Source: Clostridia bacterium (GTDB lineage: Bacteria > Bacillota_A > Clostridia > Christensenellales > Aristaeellaceae). From it: 21,273 nucleotides of DNA. Below, piece after piece: positions 9,019-17,220 of this stretch. The translations under genes and the position numbers were made by a program. The DNA is taken from positions 1 through 21,273 of the forward strand of contig JAFWQM010000183.1 in NCBI GenBank assembly GCA_017509065.1, given 5' to 3'. The notes under the pieces are model-generated. The model saw nothing but the letters and a program-made list of their open reading frames with translations, ran no database searches and was not told the DNA's origin. How positions within the stretch are numbered: the first letter of the stretch is position 1; each line of letters opens with the position of its first letter.

Positions 9019-11187
9019 TCAATCGTCCTTCTTATGGCCCTTCTTTTTCTTGTCCTTATCGTGCTTTTTGTTTTTATCTTTTTTTCGGTCTGCTTTGTCT
9101 TCCTTTTTTTCGTCGTCGGTTTTTTTATCCTTATTCTTCTTGGCAGTTTTCACGTCTTTATCCTTTTTATCCTTTTTCCCTTTTTTCTCTTCCTTGGGCT
9201 TGGCGCTCTCCCTGCTGTCGCCGCCCTCGTCGAAAGCGTCACCCTTGACAGAAATTGGCTTGGTGAACACGGGCAGCGGATTGATTTTCTCCGCTTCCTC
9301 AATCTCTTTTTCAGTCTCTTCTACAATCAAAGGCGTTTCTTCCTCTGCCTCGGGCGCTGCGTGATCGATTTTTTCCGGTTCCGCCGCAGCCGCTTCCCCA
9401 CTTGCGTTCGACTGTTCCGCTGTTCTGTTATCCTCCAGCACGCCCTGGCTGGCTACGATACGGATGTGGCCTTCCCGGATCGCTTTGCCCATATCAAACT
9501 GGGCATGAAGCGCTTCCGCGCGCAGGCGGGACCGCTCCTCCTGCTCCCGCTGAATCATTTGGATGTGCGCCTCTGCCGCCGCTTTTTCCACGGCAGCCTG
9601 CCTTTTTTTCTCCAATTGCGTCATGATCATTTTGTTCACCTGCACAGATCCCGCGCTGACCGCCACACCCAGCATCACGCACAATAAAGGAATGGCATGA
9701 TAATGATATCGGTTCTGGTTTTCCACCAGCAGATGCAGCGCCACCGTGCCGCAGAACAAAAGCAGGCAGGCGTAAAAAACGTCCGGCTCCCGGCGGAAGG
9801 AAACCAGGCCGTAAACCAGCCCGCCCAAAAGCAGCGTCAAATAATACAGGTCGCTCACATCCATCATGCGGTAGAGAAAGCTTTCCCGATCCGGCGTCAG
9901 ATTTCCCTGCTGATCCATAAACAGAATATTCCAAGAAGCGCCAAAATCGTCGTTGCCCCAAAGCACCTCAAATTTATGTACAAAAAGATTGAGCAGCGCC
10001 CGGGGATCGGTTTTCAAGCGTTCCAGCGCCATATCGCGGCATGCCAGCTGCGCCTCCTGGGCAGAGCCGGTGGCTTCCAGGGCGGCATATAGATAATTGG
10101 CGTCGTCCTCGTTCCAGCCGCCATAGCTTTCCAGGTTCAGGCCCACCAGCAGGTTGTAGCCATAAGAAGCGCCGCTGCCCGCCAATTGGCGGTTCACAGC
10201 ATAGCCCGTTCCCATGGTGAACAAAGAAGAAAAAGCAAAGTAAACAGCGGCAATCAGCGCGCACCGTTTCCAGCCCTTGTTCGTAAGCCGCAGACCCAGG
10301 GGAATATCGTTCCTGGGCAGGGCGGGAAGGGGCTGATGCCCATTCAGCAGACAAATCACCGCCGCCACCAGAAAAATGACGGCCATGGGCCGGATAAAGG
10401 AACCAAAGGCCAGGGCCACCGCCATAGCGATCAATTCCCCGGGGCACAACCAGGGGTGCTTTTCCTTTGCCGGGGTGGATTTTAAGGACAGAGCGAACAT
10501 CAAAATACCCAGCAACAGCACGAAGGTAAACAGCGGTTCGCTGGCCGCAAAATTACTGTAAAGGATGGCGGAGGGAAGAAAGCAAATCGCGGCCAATGCC
10601 ACCAGGCCGCACAGCCTTCCGCCCGCCAGCCGGGCGATTCGCCATACCAGCGCACAGCAGCCAGCCTCCAGAACCAGGTTGAATAAAAGCGCCGTGCGCA
10701 GGCTTTCCCCAAAAATGCCCATCACCCAGGCAAGCACCTGAGGATAGCCGAACACATGGGGAAACATGGACACGTAATCGCAGTATCCCACACCCGCTTC
10801 AATCAGCGTGCCCCGATGCAGCAGCACCGCCATTTCGTAATAAGTTTTATAGTCCGAATCCGGCTCCATGGGCAGATTCTGAATCACCAGAAAGCGCAAA
10901 AACACCCCCGCAGTAATCAGCAGCGTGGCAAGAAGATATTCCACCACATCCACAAGCCTGGGAAAGCGCAGAAGGCGGTGGTTCATCCTCAGCCGGGACC
11001 ACAGCGCGCTCACCATCAGCAGTCCGAAAACCAGGAAAAAAGCACACAGCAGCCAAGCGCCTTTCAAAAGGTATGGGTATTCCTGCCCTTCCCCCAGCCG
11101 GTGGAACACGCACGCCATGGCAAACAGCACGCACAGCAGGAATACCAATACCGCAAAATAGAAAAATACGTTTTTGCGCAGTTTCAC
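9019..11187 (-). CDS. GT39/ArnT-like membrane glycosyltransferase with a long Lys-rich cytoplasmic tail
   Basis: This 722-residue protein has about a dozen hydrophobic segments across residues 8-530. The first large outer loop holds MEPDSDYKTYYEMA (D110, D112), the position and type of acidic motif used by GT-C/GT39 enzymes (ArnT, PMT), which transfer sugars from polyprenyl phosphates outside the membrane. FPHVFGYPQVLAWVMGIFG and SNFAASEPLF also fit this group. After the last helix comes a soluble tail of about 190 residues. It begins with a Glu/Ala/Gln/Arg-rich probable coiled coil (about 540-590), continues with an acidic stretch, and ends with residues 661-722, of which 30 of 62 are Lys with most of the rest Asp/Glu. 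The start is GTG, overlapping the BcsB-like stop as GTGA. The enzyme probably decorates the exported polymer; its sugar is unknown. The charged tail is not part of the family core. Confidence 0.8.
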   Translation of the reverse strand: MKLRKNVFFYFAVLVFLLCVLFAMACVFHRLGEGQEYPYLLKGAWLLCAFFLVFGLLMVSALWSRLRMNHRLLRFPRLVDVVEYLLATLLITAGVFLRFLVIQNLPMEPDSDYKTYYEMAVLLHRGTLIEAGVGYCDYVSMFPHVFGYPQVLAWVMGIFGESLRTALLFNLVLEAGCCALVWRIARLAGGRLCGLVALAAICFLPSAILYSNFAASEPLFTFVLLLGILMFALSLKSTPAKEKHPWLCPGELIAMAVALAFGSFIRPMAVIFLVAAVICLLNGHQPLPALPRNDIPLGLRLTNKGWKRCALIAAVYFAFSSLFTMGTGYAVNRQLAGSGASYGYNLLVGLNLESYGGWNEDDANYLYAALEATGSAQEAQLACRDMALERLKTDPRALLNLFVHKFEVLWGNDDFGASWNILFMDQQGNLTPDRESFLYRMMDVSDLYYLTLLLGGLVYGLVSFRREPDVFYACLLLFCGTVALHLLVENQNRYHYHAIPLLCVMLGVAVSAGSVQVNKMIMTQLEKKRQAAVEKAAAEAHIQMIQREQEERSRLRAEALHAQFDMGKAIREGHIRIVASQGVLEDNRTAEQSNASGEAAAAEPEKIDHAAPEAEEETPLIVEETEKEIEEAEKINPLPVFTKPISVKGDAFDEGGDSRESAKPKEEKKGKKDKKDKDVKTAKKNKDKKTDDEKKEDKADRKKDKNKKHDKDKKKKGHKKDD

Positions 11188-13481
11188 TTTTTTTCCTCTT
11201 CCCGACGGTTGCGGCGGTACCTCAGCAGAATCAGCACGATGGCGACCAGCATCAAGAACATCACGGATGTGGAAACGATGGTAAACAGAATGGCGTCCCG
11301 GTTGGCTTCGATCCGTTCCCGCAGGGTGGCCTTTTCCACAGGTTCATCCTTCAGGAAGCTGAAGCTCTTGGTTTCCAAATCCTTATCGATCAAAAACGCG
11401 TCCCCGGCAAAAGCCCAGGTGTTTTCCTGCACGGCGGCGTATCGGTCGAGCTGGGAGAGAGTTTTGGTATCCGGGGCGCAAACGGCCAGAATGGCCCGGC
11501 CCTCCTGATAGGGGGAGCGCACAAATTGCAGAATGCAGATTTCCGCGGCGTATCGGTCGCTCAAAAGCAATTGCTCGTTGCTGGCAAAGCGCGTGCCGGA
11601 ATCTGTAAAGGGGAAGCTCAAGCGGTCGTTGATGGTCTGCAAAAACACGTTGTCCTTCCAGGTGCCCAGGGCGATCACATGGGCATTTTCCGTTTCATGG
11701 GGGAAGCGGGACGCGTACCACACATGAAGCACCCCGTAGGGGGCCGCATCCGGCCCCAGCAGGGCGGCGATCCGGCCAAAGGCAGCGTATTCGTATTCGT
11801 CCATCGCGTCCGGAACCACCACGGCCAGATGATTGAAAAGCCCCAGCTTCTGGAAGGGATACGGCCGCAGGGAAAGATCATAGGTGCTGGCGTTGCCCGC
11901 GGGGAAATACAGGATGGATTCGCCGCTCACATAGGCCCAGGGCATTTCATCCGCCCGCTTGGTGCAGTAAAGCTCCTTGATTTCCAGATCAAAGGCGATT
12001 TTAATGCTGGCGGCGTGGGTGCCCACTACGTCGGAGGGCATCATGAAAGAGAACGTATCCAGAGTCGCCTTTTCCCTATCCAGTTTTTTGGACGCCACCG
12101 GCGTGGTTCCCCAGTATACGGTGACCATGGAGCGGTCAAAATCCAGGTTATCGCTGTAACGCATTTTCAATTCCACTTTGCCCCCTTCCCCTAACACAAA
12201 GCCGCCGGAGAAGGGAAGATAGATGGTGCTTTCCTGGTGAAACGGACCGATGAAATCAATGCCGTTTTGATTGGTAATGCCCTTTATGGTTTCGCCGTTA
12301 TCAATCAAGGCGTTCTGGGCGCGGTTGGCCATCACGATGTCGGAAGCGCCGGAAGGAACGAAGGCCCAATCGTACTTTTCCTGGGTTACCCTTTCTTCGT
12401 CCATCAGCATATACGCGCCTTCCGTCAGGTCTTTGGCGTCGGCCGCCGTGAGAACCATGGTGTATGCCCCGTCATGGCCATAGAGATACACGAACGCCCC
12501 TTCCCGGGTTTCGTGAATGTCCATGGGCATATGCGCCTTGATCGCAGAAGGCAGCCGATCCGTCTGGGCGATGATCAGGGCGTTTCCCCTTGCCGGCAGA
12601 TCGCTTTCTATGGTTTTCAGGCCGATCCGATCCTCCGTGCTGGTTTCATTGCCCAGATCCGCCCGCAGAAGGAAAGCGGCGCGAAGCTCTTCCTCCAGCG
12701 CTTGGGAGGGCACATACAGGGTCAAATCGGCCCCGGTTTCATCCATGGTGGAAATGAGGGGATAAGGATAATAGCTGATTTGATTGCCGAAATCCAGCAA
12801 ATTATAACCCGCCTCGATAAAGGAGGAATCTGAAACACTCACCCAGTTGGCCCCGGAAAAATCATCCAGACAGCCGTCGTCGTCATACAGGCGTACATAA
12901 CCCGTGATGGCAAATTCATTAAAGCCCACCGCCAGATATTCCAAGGGGATGGAAACGAACACGATCTGGGACGCGCCGTCCTCATAATTCACGGCGCAGG
13001 AATAAATGGGATGGTCGTTGATGAAGAAGGTCAGCGACGCGGGCACGCCTTGAATCATGGGGCTGACTGTATACTCGATCTGCGCGAAGGCATAGCGGGT
13101 ATCCCAATAAGCCGGGATTTTGAAAAAGAACCCGGACTTTTCAAAAATGCCGCGCAAAACGACGATTTCGGAATACTGAAAGGTTTTAACGTGCTGGGTG
13201 GGAGGCGTTGCGGGGCGCTGGCGCTGAGGCGCGCCAGCCCGTTCCGGATCACTGGCGAACACGTATTCAATGGGCGAAAAGCCTTCCATCGCCGTTACCT
13301 CCATCGGTGTTCCGGCGGGTCCCTCGGGCAAAGCCGGGGGCTCCTGGGCTTCTTCCGGCTCGCCTTGGGCTGTTTCCGTTTCCGCAGGCAGGCCCTGGAC
13401 GGCTTCCGCATCCTCCGAAAGGCCTGCGCAGGCGAAAAGCAGCAGCAGCGCCGCAAGCAGTAAGCACAATTGTTTCTTCAT
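11184..13481 (-). CDS. BcsB/YdaN-like exopolysaccharide synthase accessory protein
   Basis: This 765-residue secreted, membrane-anchored protein has a signal peptide (MKKQLCLLLAALLLLFACAG) and a low-complexity Glu/Ala/Pro spacer (about 22-60). A large beta-rich body follows, then one C-terminal helix (about 730-752) ending in a basic cytoplasmic tail (RYRRNRREEEKK). The body opens with the BcsB pattern: VVLRGIFEKSGFFFKIPAYW, then A.IEYTVSPMIQGVPASLTFFINDHPIYS (about 107-160). BcsB proteins sit outside the membrane, bind the GT2 synthase through the terminal helix and guide the nascent glycan. The Bacillus YdaN and Listeria Pss equivalents do the same for non-cellulose polymers. The gene lies 33 bases downstream of the GT2 synthase and has a GGGGG ribosome binding site. 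A Cys at 18 sits in a weak lipobox (LFAC), so a lipoprotein form cannot be excluded. Confidence 0.87.
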   Translation of the reverse strand: MKKQLCLLLAALLLLFACAGLSEDAEAVQGLPAETETAQGEPEEAQEPPALPEGPAGTPMEVTAMEGFSPIEYVFASDPERAGAPQRQRPATPPTQHVKTFQYSEIVVLRGIFEKSGFFFKIPAYWDTRYAFAQIEYTVSPMIQGVPASLTFFINDHPIYSCAVNYEDGASQIVFVSIPLEYLAVGFNEFAITGYVRLYDDDGCLDDFSGANWVSVSDSSFIEAGYNLLDFGNQISYYPYPLISTMDETGADLTLYVPSQALEEELRAAFLLRADLGNETSTEDRIGLKTIESDLPARGNALIIAQTDRLPSAIKAHMPMDIHETREGAFVYLYGHDGAYTMVLTAADAKDLTEGAYMLMDEERVTQEKYDWAFVPSGASDIVMANRAQNALIDNGETIKGITNQNGIDFIGPFHQESTIYLPFSGGFVLGEGGKVELKMRYSDNLDFDRSMVTVYWGTTPVASKKLDREKATLDTFSFMMPSDVVGTHAASIKIAFDLEIKELYCTKRADEMPWAYVSGESILYFPAGNASTYDLSLRPYPFQKLGLFNHLAVVVPDAMDEYEYAAFGRIAALLGPDAAPYGVLHVWYASRFPHETENAHVIALGTWKDNVFLQTINDRLSFPFTDSGTRFASNEQLLLSDRYAAEICILQFVRSPYQEGRAILAVCAPDTKTLSQLDRYAAVQENTWAFAGDAFLIDKDLETKSFSFLKDEPVEKATLRERIEANRDAILFTIVSTSVMFLMLVAIVLILLRYRRNRREEEKK

Positions 13482-13514
13482 GGGTTTTCCCCCTTTTCGG
13501 GCATTGGCCTTGCG

Positions 13515-14783
13515 TTACTGGGTCTCCACGTAACGCACAGTTTTATCCCATTTCACTTCGCGCCTGAGCAGGGTGTCCATGGTGGAATCCCAGGCGGCTT
13601 TCACCACCACCAGCACCCACAGCTTGGCGTATGTAAACAGCATCAGGGCCACCAGCCCCATGGATTCCAGGGTAAATTCGTTTCTTTCCAGGGAAAGGGT
13701 GAGCATCACATCGGCGATAAATACCAAAATCGCCATGCCCCACAGGGCGGAGGAGAATCCCCCCAGCTTCACCTGGATCTGGCCCAGGATGCCCCCCAGG
13801 AAAATAATATCGGATGCGATCAGGGAGGTGAGCATCACGCTGTACACCAAAGCGTAATACAGGGTATCCAATCGCATGGGGCCTGCTTTCCGGTCAAAGG
13901 TATACTTAAAGTTCTTGATCATTACATAGATATTGCCCCTGGCCCAGCGCACCCGCTGCTTGAACCAGATGGGCAGCAGGTGCGGCTCCTGCTCCCAGGT
14001 AACGGCCTGGGGAAGGAGCTTGATGTAATAACCCATGCGGTAGATGCGGAAGCTGATTTCCGTATCCTCGCTCAGTGCTTTCACATCCCAGCCGCCCACT
14101 TCCTCAATGATACTGCGGCGGATCACGTAATTGGTGCCCGGAATGGTGCACAGCTTAAAGAAGAAATACCGCCCCGCCTGGTTCATGCATTGATGGGAAA
14201 GGGTTTCAATGTTCACGAACCGGGAAAGAATGGAGGCGTTCCGGTTCCTGGTGCGGAATTTGCCGATGACCGCCCCCAGTTTATCATCCGAAATCAGGTT
14301 TTCAACCAGCAGGCGCAGCGCCTTGGGTTCTGGGGTATTATCTGCGTCGTAAATGGCGATCACGGTGCCCTTGGCCACGGAAAAGCCGATGTTCAGGGCG
14401 TTGGATTTTCCTGTGCCGCCCACCACCTTGTCCGTGCTGATGCACATGAGGCGGCTCGCGGGATTGGCCCTGGCCATCTCCGCCATGATGTCCTCGGTGT
14501 TATCGGAGGAATTATCGTTGACCACGATGATTTCATACCGATCCTTGGGATAATCAAAGTTTATAAGCGCCTGCACGGTTCGCTGAAGCACCAGCGCTTC
14601 GTTGTGGGCTGGCACCAGCACCGATACCATGGGGTATTCCCCGTTTGACGGCGGGATGCTGCCATCCGTTTTGTTGCAGCGGTAGATATAAATATATCCC
14701 CCGACACTCAGCGCCACGTTGAGCAGCATCATGGCCCATATGGCCGCGATGGCGTAAATGGAAATAATATCAGCTGCTGACAT
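13515..14783 (-). CDS. Processive GT2 glycosyltransferase, YdaM/PssC-type exopolysaccharide synthase
   Basis: This 422-residue protein has an N-terminal helix (about 8-34), a GT2 catalytic domain and four C-terminal helices (about 305-400). It shows the processive D,D,D,QxxRW signature: PAHNEA, VVNDNSSDNT (D90), YDAD (D146, D148), LSEDTEISFRI (D240) and QRVRW (276-280). This places it with cellulose, hyaluronan, poly-GlcNAc and Pss synthases, which extend a beta-linked glycan from UDP-sugars and extrude it through their own channel. There is no C-terminal PilZ domain, unlike BcsA, so c-di-GMP control must come from another protein; the degenerate GGDEF gene two positions upstream fits. With wecB in the operon, UDP-ManNAc is a plausible donor, as in the ManNAc-based Listeria Pss polymer, but motif inspection cannot fix the sugar. 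The start ATG follows AAGGA and lies 8 bases after the DUF2334 stop. Confidence 0.92.
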   Translation of the reverse strand: MSAADIISIYAIAAIWAMMLLNVALSVGGYIYIYRCNKTDGSIPPSNGEYPMVSVLVPAHNEALVLQRTVQALINFDYPKDRYEIIVVNDNSSDNTEDIMAEMARANPASRLMCISTDKVVGGTGKSNALNIGFSVAKGTVIAIYDADNTPEPKALRLLVENLISDDKLGAVIGKFRTRNRNASILSRFVNIETLSHQCMNQAGRYFFFKLCTIPGTNYVIRRSIIEEVGGWDVKALSEDTEISFRIYRMGYYIKLLPQAVTWEQEPHLLPIWFKQRVRWARGNIYVMIKNFKYTFDRKAGPMRLDTLYYALVYSVMLTSLIASDIIFLGGILGQIQVKLGGFSSALWGMAILVFIADVMLTLSLERNEFTLESMGLVALMLFTYAKLWVLVVVKAAWDSTMDTLLRREVKWDKTVRYVETQ

Positions 14784-14791
14784 AAAAATCC

Positions 14792-16360
14792 TTACCGGCG
14801 CAAATTCGCCTGCTTTTTGAGGAAACGCCTGTGCATCTGTTTGCGGGACTGATACCCCAGCGCCAGGAACAGCACAAGCACCACCACGCTCACACCAATG
14901 AGAAAATGGTTCTGGTTGTTCAGGTTGGCAACGAAGCGGTAATACTCGTTTCGCTTATAATCAAATTCTCTGTCGAAGGTCTGGGGGGTATAAACGAAAA
15001 AACGCTGCTCGTCGTTTACCAGGAGGGTGTTTTGATCCCAGGTGAGGAAGAAGCCGTCGTTGGTATACGCGGCCTGATCCATCCCCCACAGGCTCTGCAT
15101 GGGGATGGGCGCGTTTCTGGCTGCTTCGATGACGGAAAGCAATTGCTCATCCTCCGTCATGCCAAGATCCAGATACACAGCGGTGGCACACCGGGCCAGG
15201 TGGCTGACGCCCGTTTCATCCAGCTTGACGGCTGGCACGATCTGCTGGCTGCCCAGGAGAAGGTAATCCATCAGGCCGTATTCCTTAGGCGCGTGGGAGG
15301 AAAAGGCGTCCATATCCGAAAGAAACAGGGTTTTGTATCTTCCCAGAATGGGCAGCAGGTCTTCCCTGAACAACCATTCTGACGGCACCTCCAGGGCCAG
15401 GGGATACACGTTTTGGTCGAGATAATTGCAGGTGATGGTGGTCAATTGCGAGGCCAACGCTTCCATTTCGATCCCGTTTTGGATGATTGGCGCGTGCAGG
15501 ATCACCGCGCCGCCATTCGCCTGGGCGTAGCGAAGCACCTCGCAGAACTGCCCCATGGCGGGATAATCGCTGTGTTCGTAAATGGGCATCACGGAAATGA
15601 CGAAATTCATTTTCCTTTCCACCATGTAATCCACCAGATCCCGCAGCCGGTAGGGGTCGTAAAAGGGGTAAACCGCGTCCAGCACCACATATCCGGTGTA
15701 GGTATGCATTCTGGATTCATAGGGCCACAGCCATTGGGCAATCTCCTGCTTGAAAACCTCCCTGGAAAAAGCGTCGCTGTACGCCGTCAGGGCCAGATAA
15801 TGCACGTTATCCCTTCCACCGGCCAGGGGAAGCTTTCCCCCCGCCGCGGTCAAAGCGCCGTTTTCATAAGTGGCGTTTTCCAGGGTTCCCGGATTCAAAA
15901 GGGGGATGGAATGCGAAAAAACCACCTCGTCGTCAAACGCGTATTCTCCGACCCCCATGAAGCTGCCAAGGAAACCGCCCGTTTCCTTCAGCCCGAATTC
16001 CTCCAGGCCGACAGCCTGACCCAGAACCAGCAGCTTCCCTTTATAGCCCTGAAGGATTTTTGCGTCCATCCGATTGGAGGAAACGGTGCTGCACCAAATC
16101 ACCTTGTCATACTCCCCGATCAGCGGCCCCGCTTCCTCAGCTTCCACGAAATCCGCCGAATACCGGAGGGAAAGCAGCACCTTCGCAATGGCGGACAGAT
16201 CGTCTTCCCCGGAAAGCTTATCCGCCTCTTCTGGATAAATTACCAGGATGTCTCCCCTGCCGGGCGGCGTGTCCCCGGAAGCATCCTCCGCCAGGGCTCC
16301 CCACCCCAGGCACAGGATAAGCAGCAGGGCGCCAAGCCCCGCGGCCCATTTATACCTCAT
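14792..16360 (-). CDS. DUF2334 (YdaL-like) extracytoplasmic protein, probably catalytically degenerate
   Basis: This 522-residue protein has a signal peptide (RYKWAAGLGALLLILCLGWGALA), an N-terminal domain of about 190 residues, a DUF2334/NodB-like deacetylase fold (about 220-440) and a C-terminal helix (about 490-510) with a basic end. The DUF2334 region contains GYVVLDAVYPFYDPYRLRDL, NFVISVMPIYEH and NGGAVILHAP. It corresponds to YdaL of B. subtilis, which belongs to the same operon type. The metal site looks damaged: the usual second Asp of the (D/E)DV.P motif is Ala (D228-A229), and where the family normally has HGYTH the sequence is HAPII, so the second His is Ile293. It may therefore bind glycan or act structurally instead of deacetylating. 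The chosen ATG (16360) has AGGA 8 bases upstream and overlaps the GGDEF stop by 11 bases; a TTG at 16366 has poor spacing. Confidence 0.83.
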   Translation of the reverse strand: MRYKWAAGLGALLLILCLGWGALAEDASGDTPPGRGDILVIYPEEADKLSGEDDLSAIAKVLLSLRYSADFVEAEEAGPLIGEYDKVIWCSTVSSNRMDAKILQGYKGKLLVLGQAVGLEEFGLKETGGFLGSFMGVGEYAFDDEVVFSHSIPLLNPGTLENATYENGALTAAGGKLPLAGGRDNVHYLALTAYSDAFSREVFKQEIAQWLWPYESRMHTYTGYVVLDAVYPFYDPYRLRDLVDYMVERKMNFVISVMPIYEHSDYPAMGQFCEVLRYAQANGGAVILHAPIIQNGIEMEALASQLTTITCNYLDQNVYPLALEVPSEWLFREDLLPILGRYKTLFLSDMDAFSSHAPKEYGLMDYLLLGSQQIVPAVKLDETGVSHLARCATAVYLDLGMTEDEQLLSVIEAARNAPIPMQSLWGMDQAAYTNDGFFLTWDQNTLLVNDEQRFFVYTPQTFDREFDYKRNEYYRFVANLNNQNHFLIGVSVVVLVLFLALGYQSRKQMHRRFLKKQANLRR

Positions 16361-17216
16361 AAGCAAATTCCTTTTCCACTTCGCTGATAAACTTCATGGC
16401 GTCTTTTCCAAGGCTTGATTCATATTCCTTGAAAACCACGCTCACCTCCACGTTCAGTGTCTGCCCCACCAGGGAGGGAACCATGTTTTGCTGCTGCACC
16501 ACGGAAATGATGCGCTGCTTCACGATCGGCGCGCCTGCCGCCACGCTGAAATAGATAATGCCCAGCGATCCATTCTCATCTATGGAAAATACCCTGTCCT
16601 CCAGGCGGAGGGCGTGCTGCACCGTATCCGCCAGGATATGGCGCAGGTCGTTGAACTGGGTGCGGGTGAGCACCTTTTTGATTTCCTCCGCGTACCTCAG
16701 CCTGACCATCATCAGCCCCATGCTGGTGCCGTTGCGTTCGCTCAGCGCCATGTACCTTCTCAGGGAGCCCACCATGCTGCGCAGGTTTTCCATGCCGGTC
16801 ACGGCGTCGATTACGGTCAATTCATCCAGGCGCTTGTTTAAAATGCCGTTCAGGCCTTCGATGGTGGAATAGAAGGAAATAAACAGCGTCACGCCCCCCA
16901 GGGACATACCCAGCAGCGCCGGCCAGAGAAACGCCGTCCATTCGATTGGCACGCTGTACGCCAAGCGGTTATAGAGCTTATATGCAGTAAACGCAAGCAG
17001 AGTCAGCGCCGTGAGCACCGTGCCCGCCACCCGCGCCCGTAGCACCGTGAGCAGCGCGGAAAACATCATGGCCAGCATCATAACCGCTTGCTGATAAATG
17101 AGCGCCTTTTCGGAAAAGCCGGTAATCAGGGCCGCGCCCAGCATGCTGAGCATAAACAAAAGAATGCCCAGATCCTGGAATAAAATCGTCCTGCTGGCTG
17201 ATGTATTCTTTTCCAA
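16350..17216 (-). CDS. Membrane protein with degenerate GGDEF domain, YdaK/PssE-type c-di-GMP receptor
   Basis: This 288-residue protein has four hydrophobic helices (about 12-33, 40-58, 62-82 and 95-116) followed by a cytoplasmic GGDEF-fold domain (about 128-285). The family's D.LTG..N entry motif survives as DAVTGMENLRSM (137-148). The GGDEF signature itself aligns with DENGS (213-217), so diguanylate cyclase activity is not expected. The inhibitory-site motif RxxD is kept as RLED (204-207) with the normal spacing to the signature. This is the arrangement of YdaK of B. subtilis and PssE of Listeria: length about 280, helices in front, dead active site, intact I-site, and position beside the DUF2334 and GT2 genes. 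It is thus the likely switch turning on the PilZ-less synthase. The start is TTG, with GGAGG 9 bases upstream; the first internal ATG would fall inside helix 1. Confidence 0.85.
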   Translation of the reverse strand: MEKNTSASRTILFQDLGILLFMLSMLGAALITGFSEKALIYQQAVMMLAMMFSALLTVLRARVAGTVLTALTLLAFTAYKLYNRLAYSVPIEWTAFLWPALLGMSLGGVTLFISFYSTIEGLNGILNKRLDELTVIDAVTGMENLRSMVGSLRRYMALSERNGTSMGLMMVRLRYAEEIKKVLTRTQFNDLRHILADTVQHALRLEDRVFSIDENGSLGIIYFSVAAGAPIVKQRIISVVQQQNMVPSLVGQTLNVEVSVVFKEYESSLGKDAMKFISEVEKEFAYEV

Positions 17217-17220
17217 AGCC

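Noticed and set aside
9034..9687. Plus-strand Phe/Leu-rich frame resembling a membrane protein
   Set aside because: The hydrophobicity is simply the complement of the Lys/Glu-rich coding tail on the minus strand (AAA/GAA read as TTT/TTC).
11073..12194. Plus-strand open frame of 373 codons opposite the GT39/BcsB junction
   Set aside because: It spans the end of one real gene and the start of another on the opposite strand and has no recognisable motif.
13470..14648. Plus-strand open frame of 392 codons opposite the GT2 synthase
   Set aside because: The opposite strand has all the GT2 catalytic motifs. The plus translation is His/Gly/Gln-rich shadow sequence.
11184..14783. Bacterial cellulose synthase (bcsAB) assignment
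   Set aside because: The GT2 lacks the PilZ domain, the operon has YdaK- and YdaL-type genes and a UDP-GlcNAc 2-epimerase, and the GH8 is YdaJ-like. A Pss/Yda-type polymer fits better, though cellulose cannot be excluded from sequence alone.
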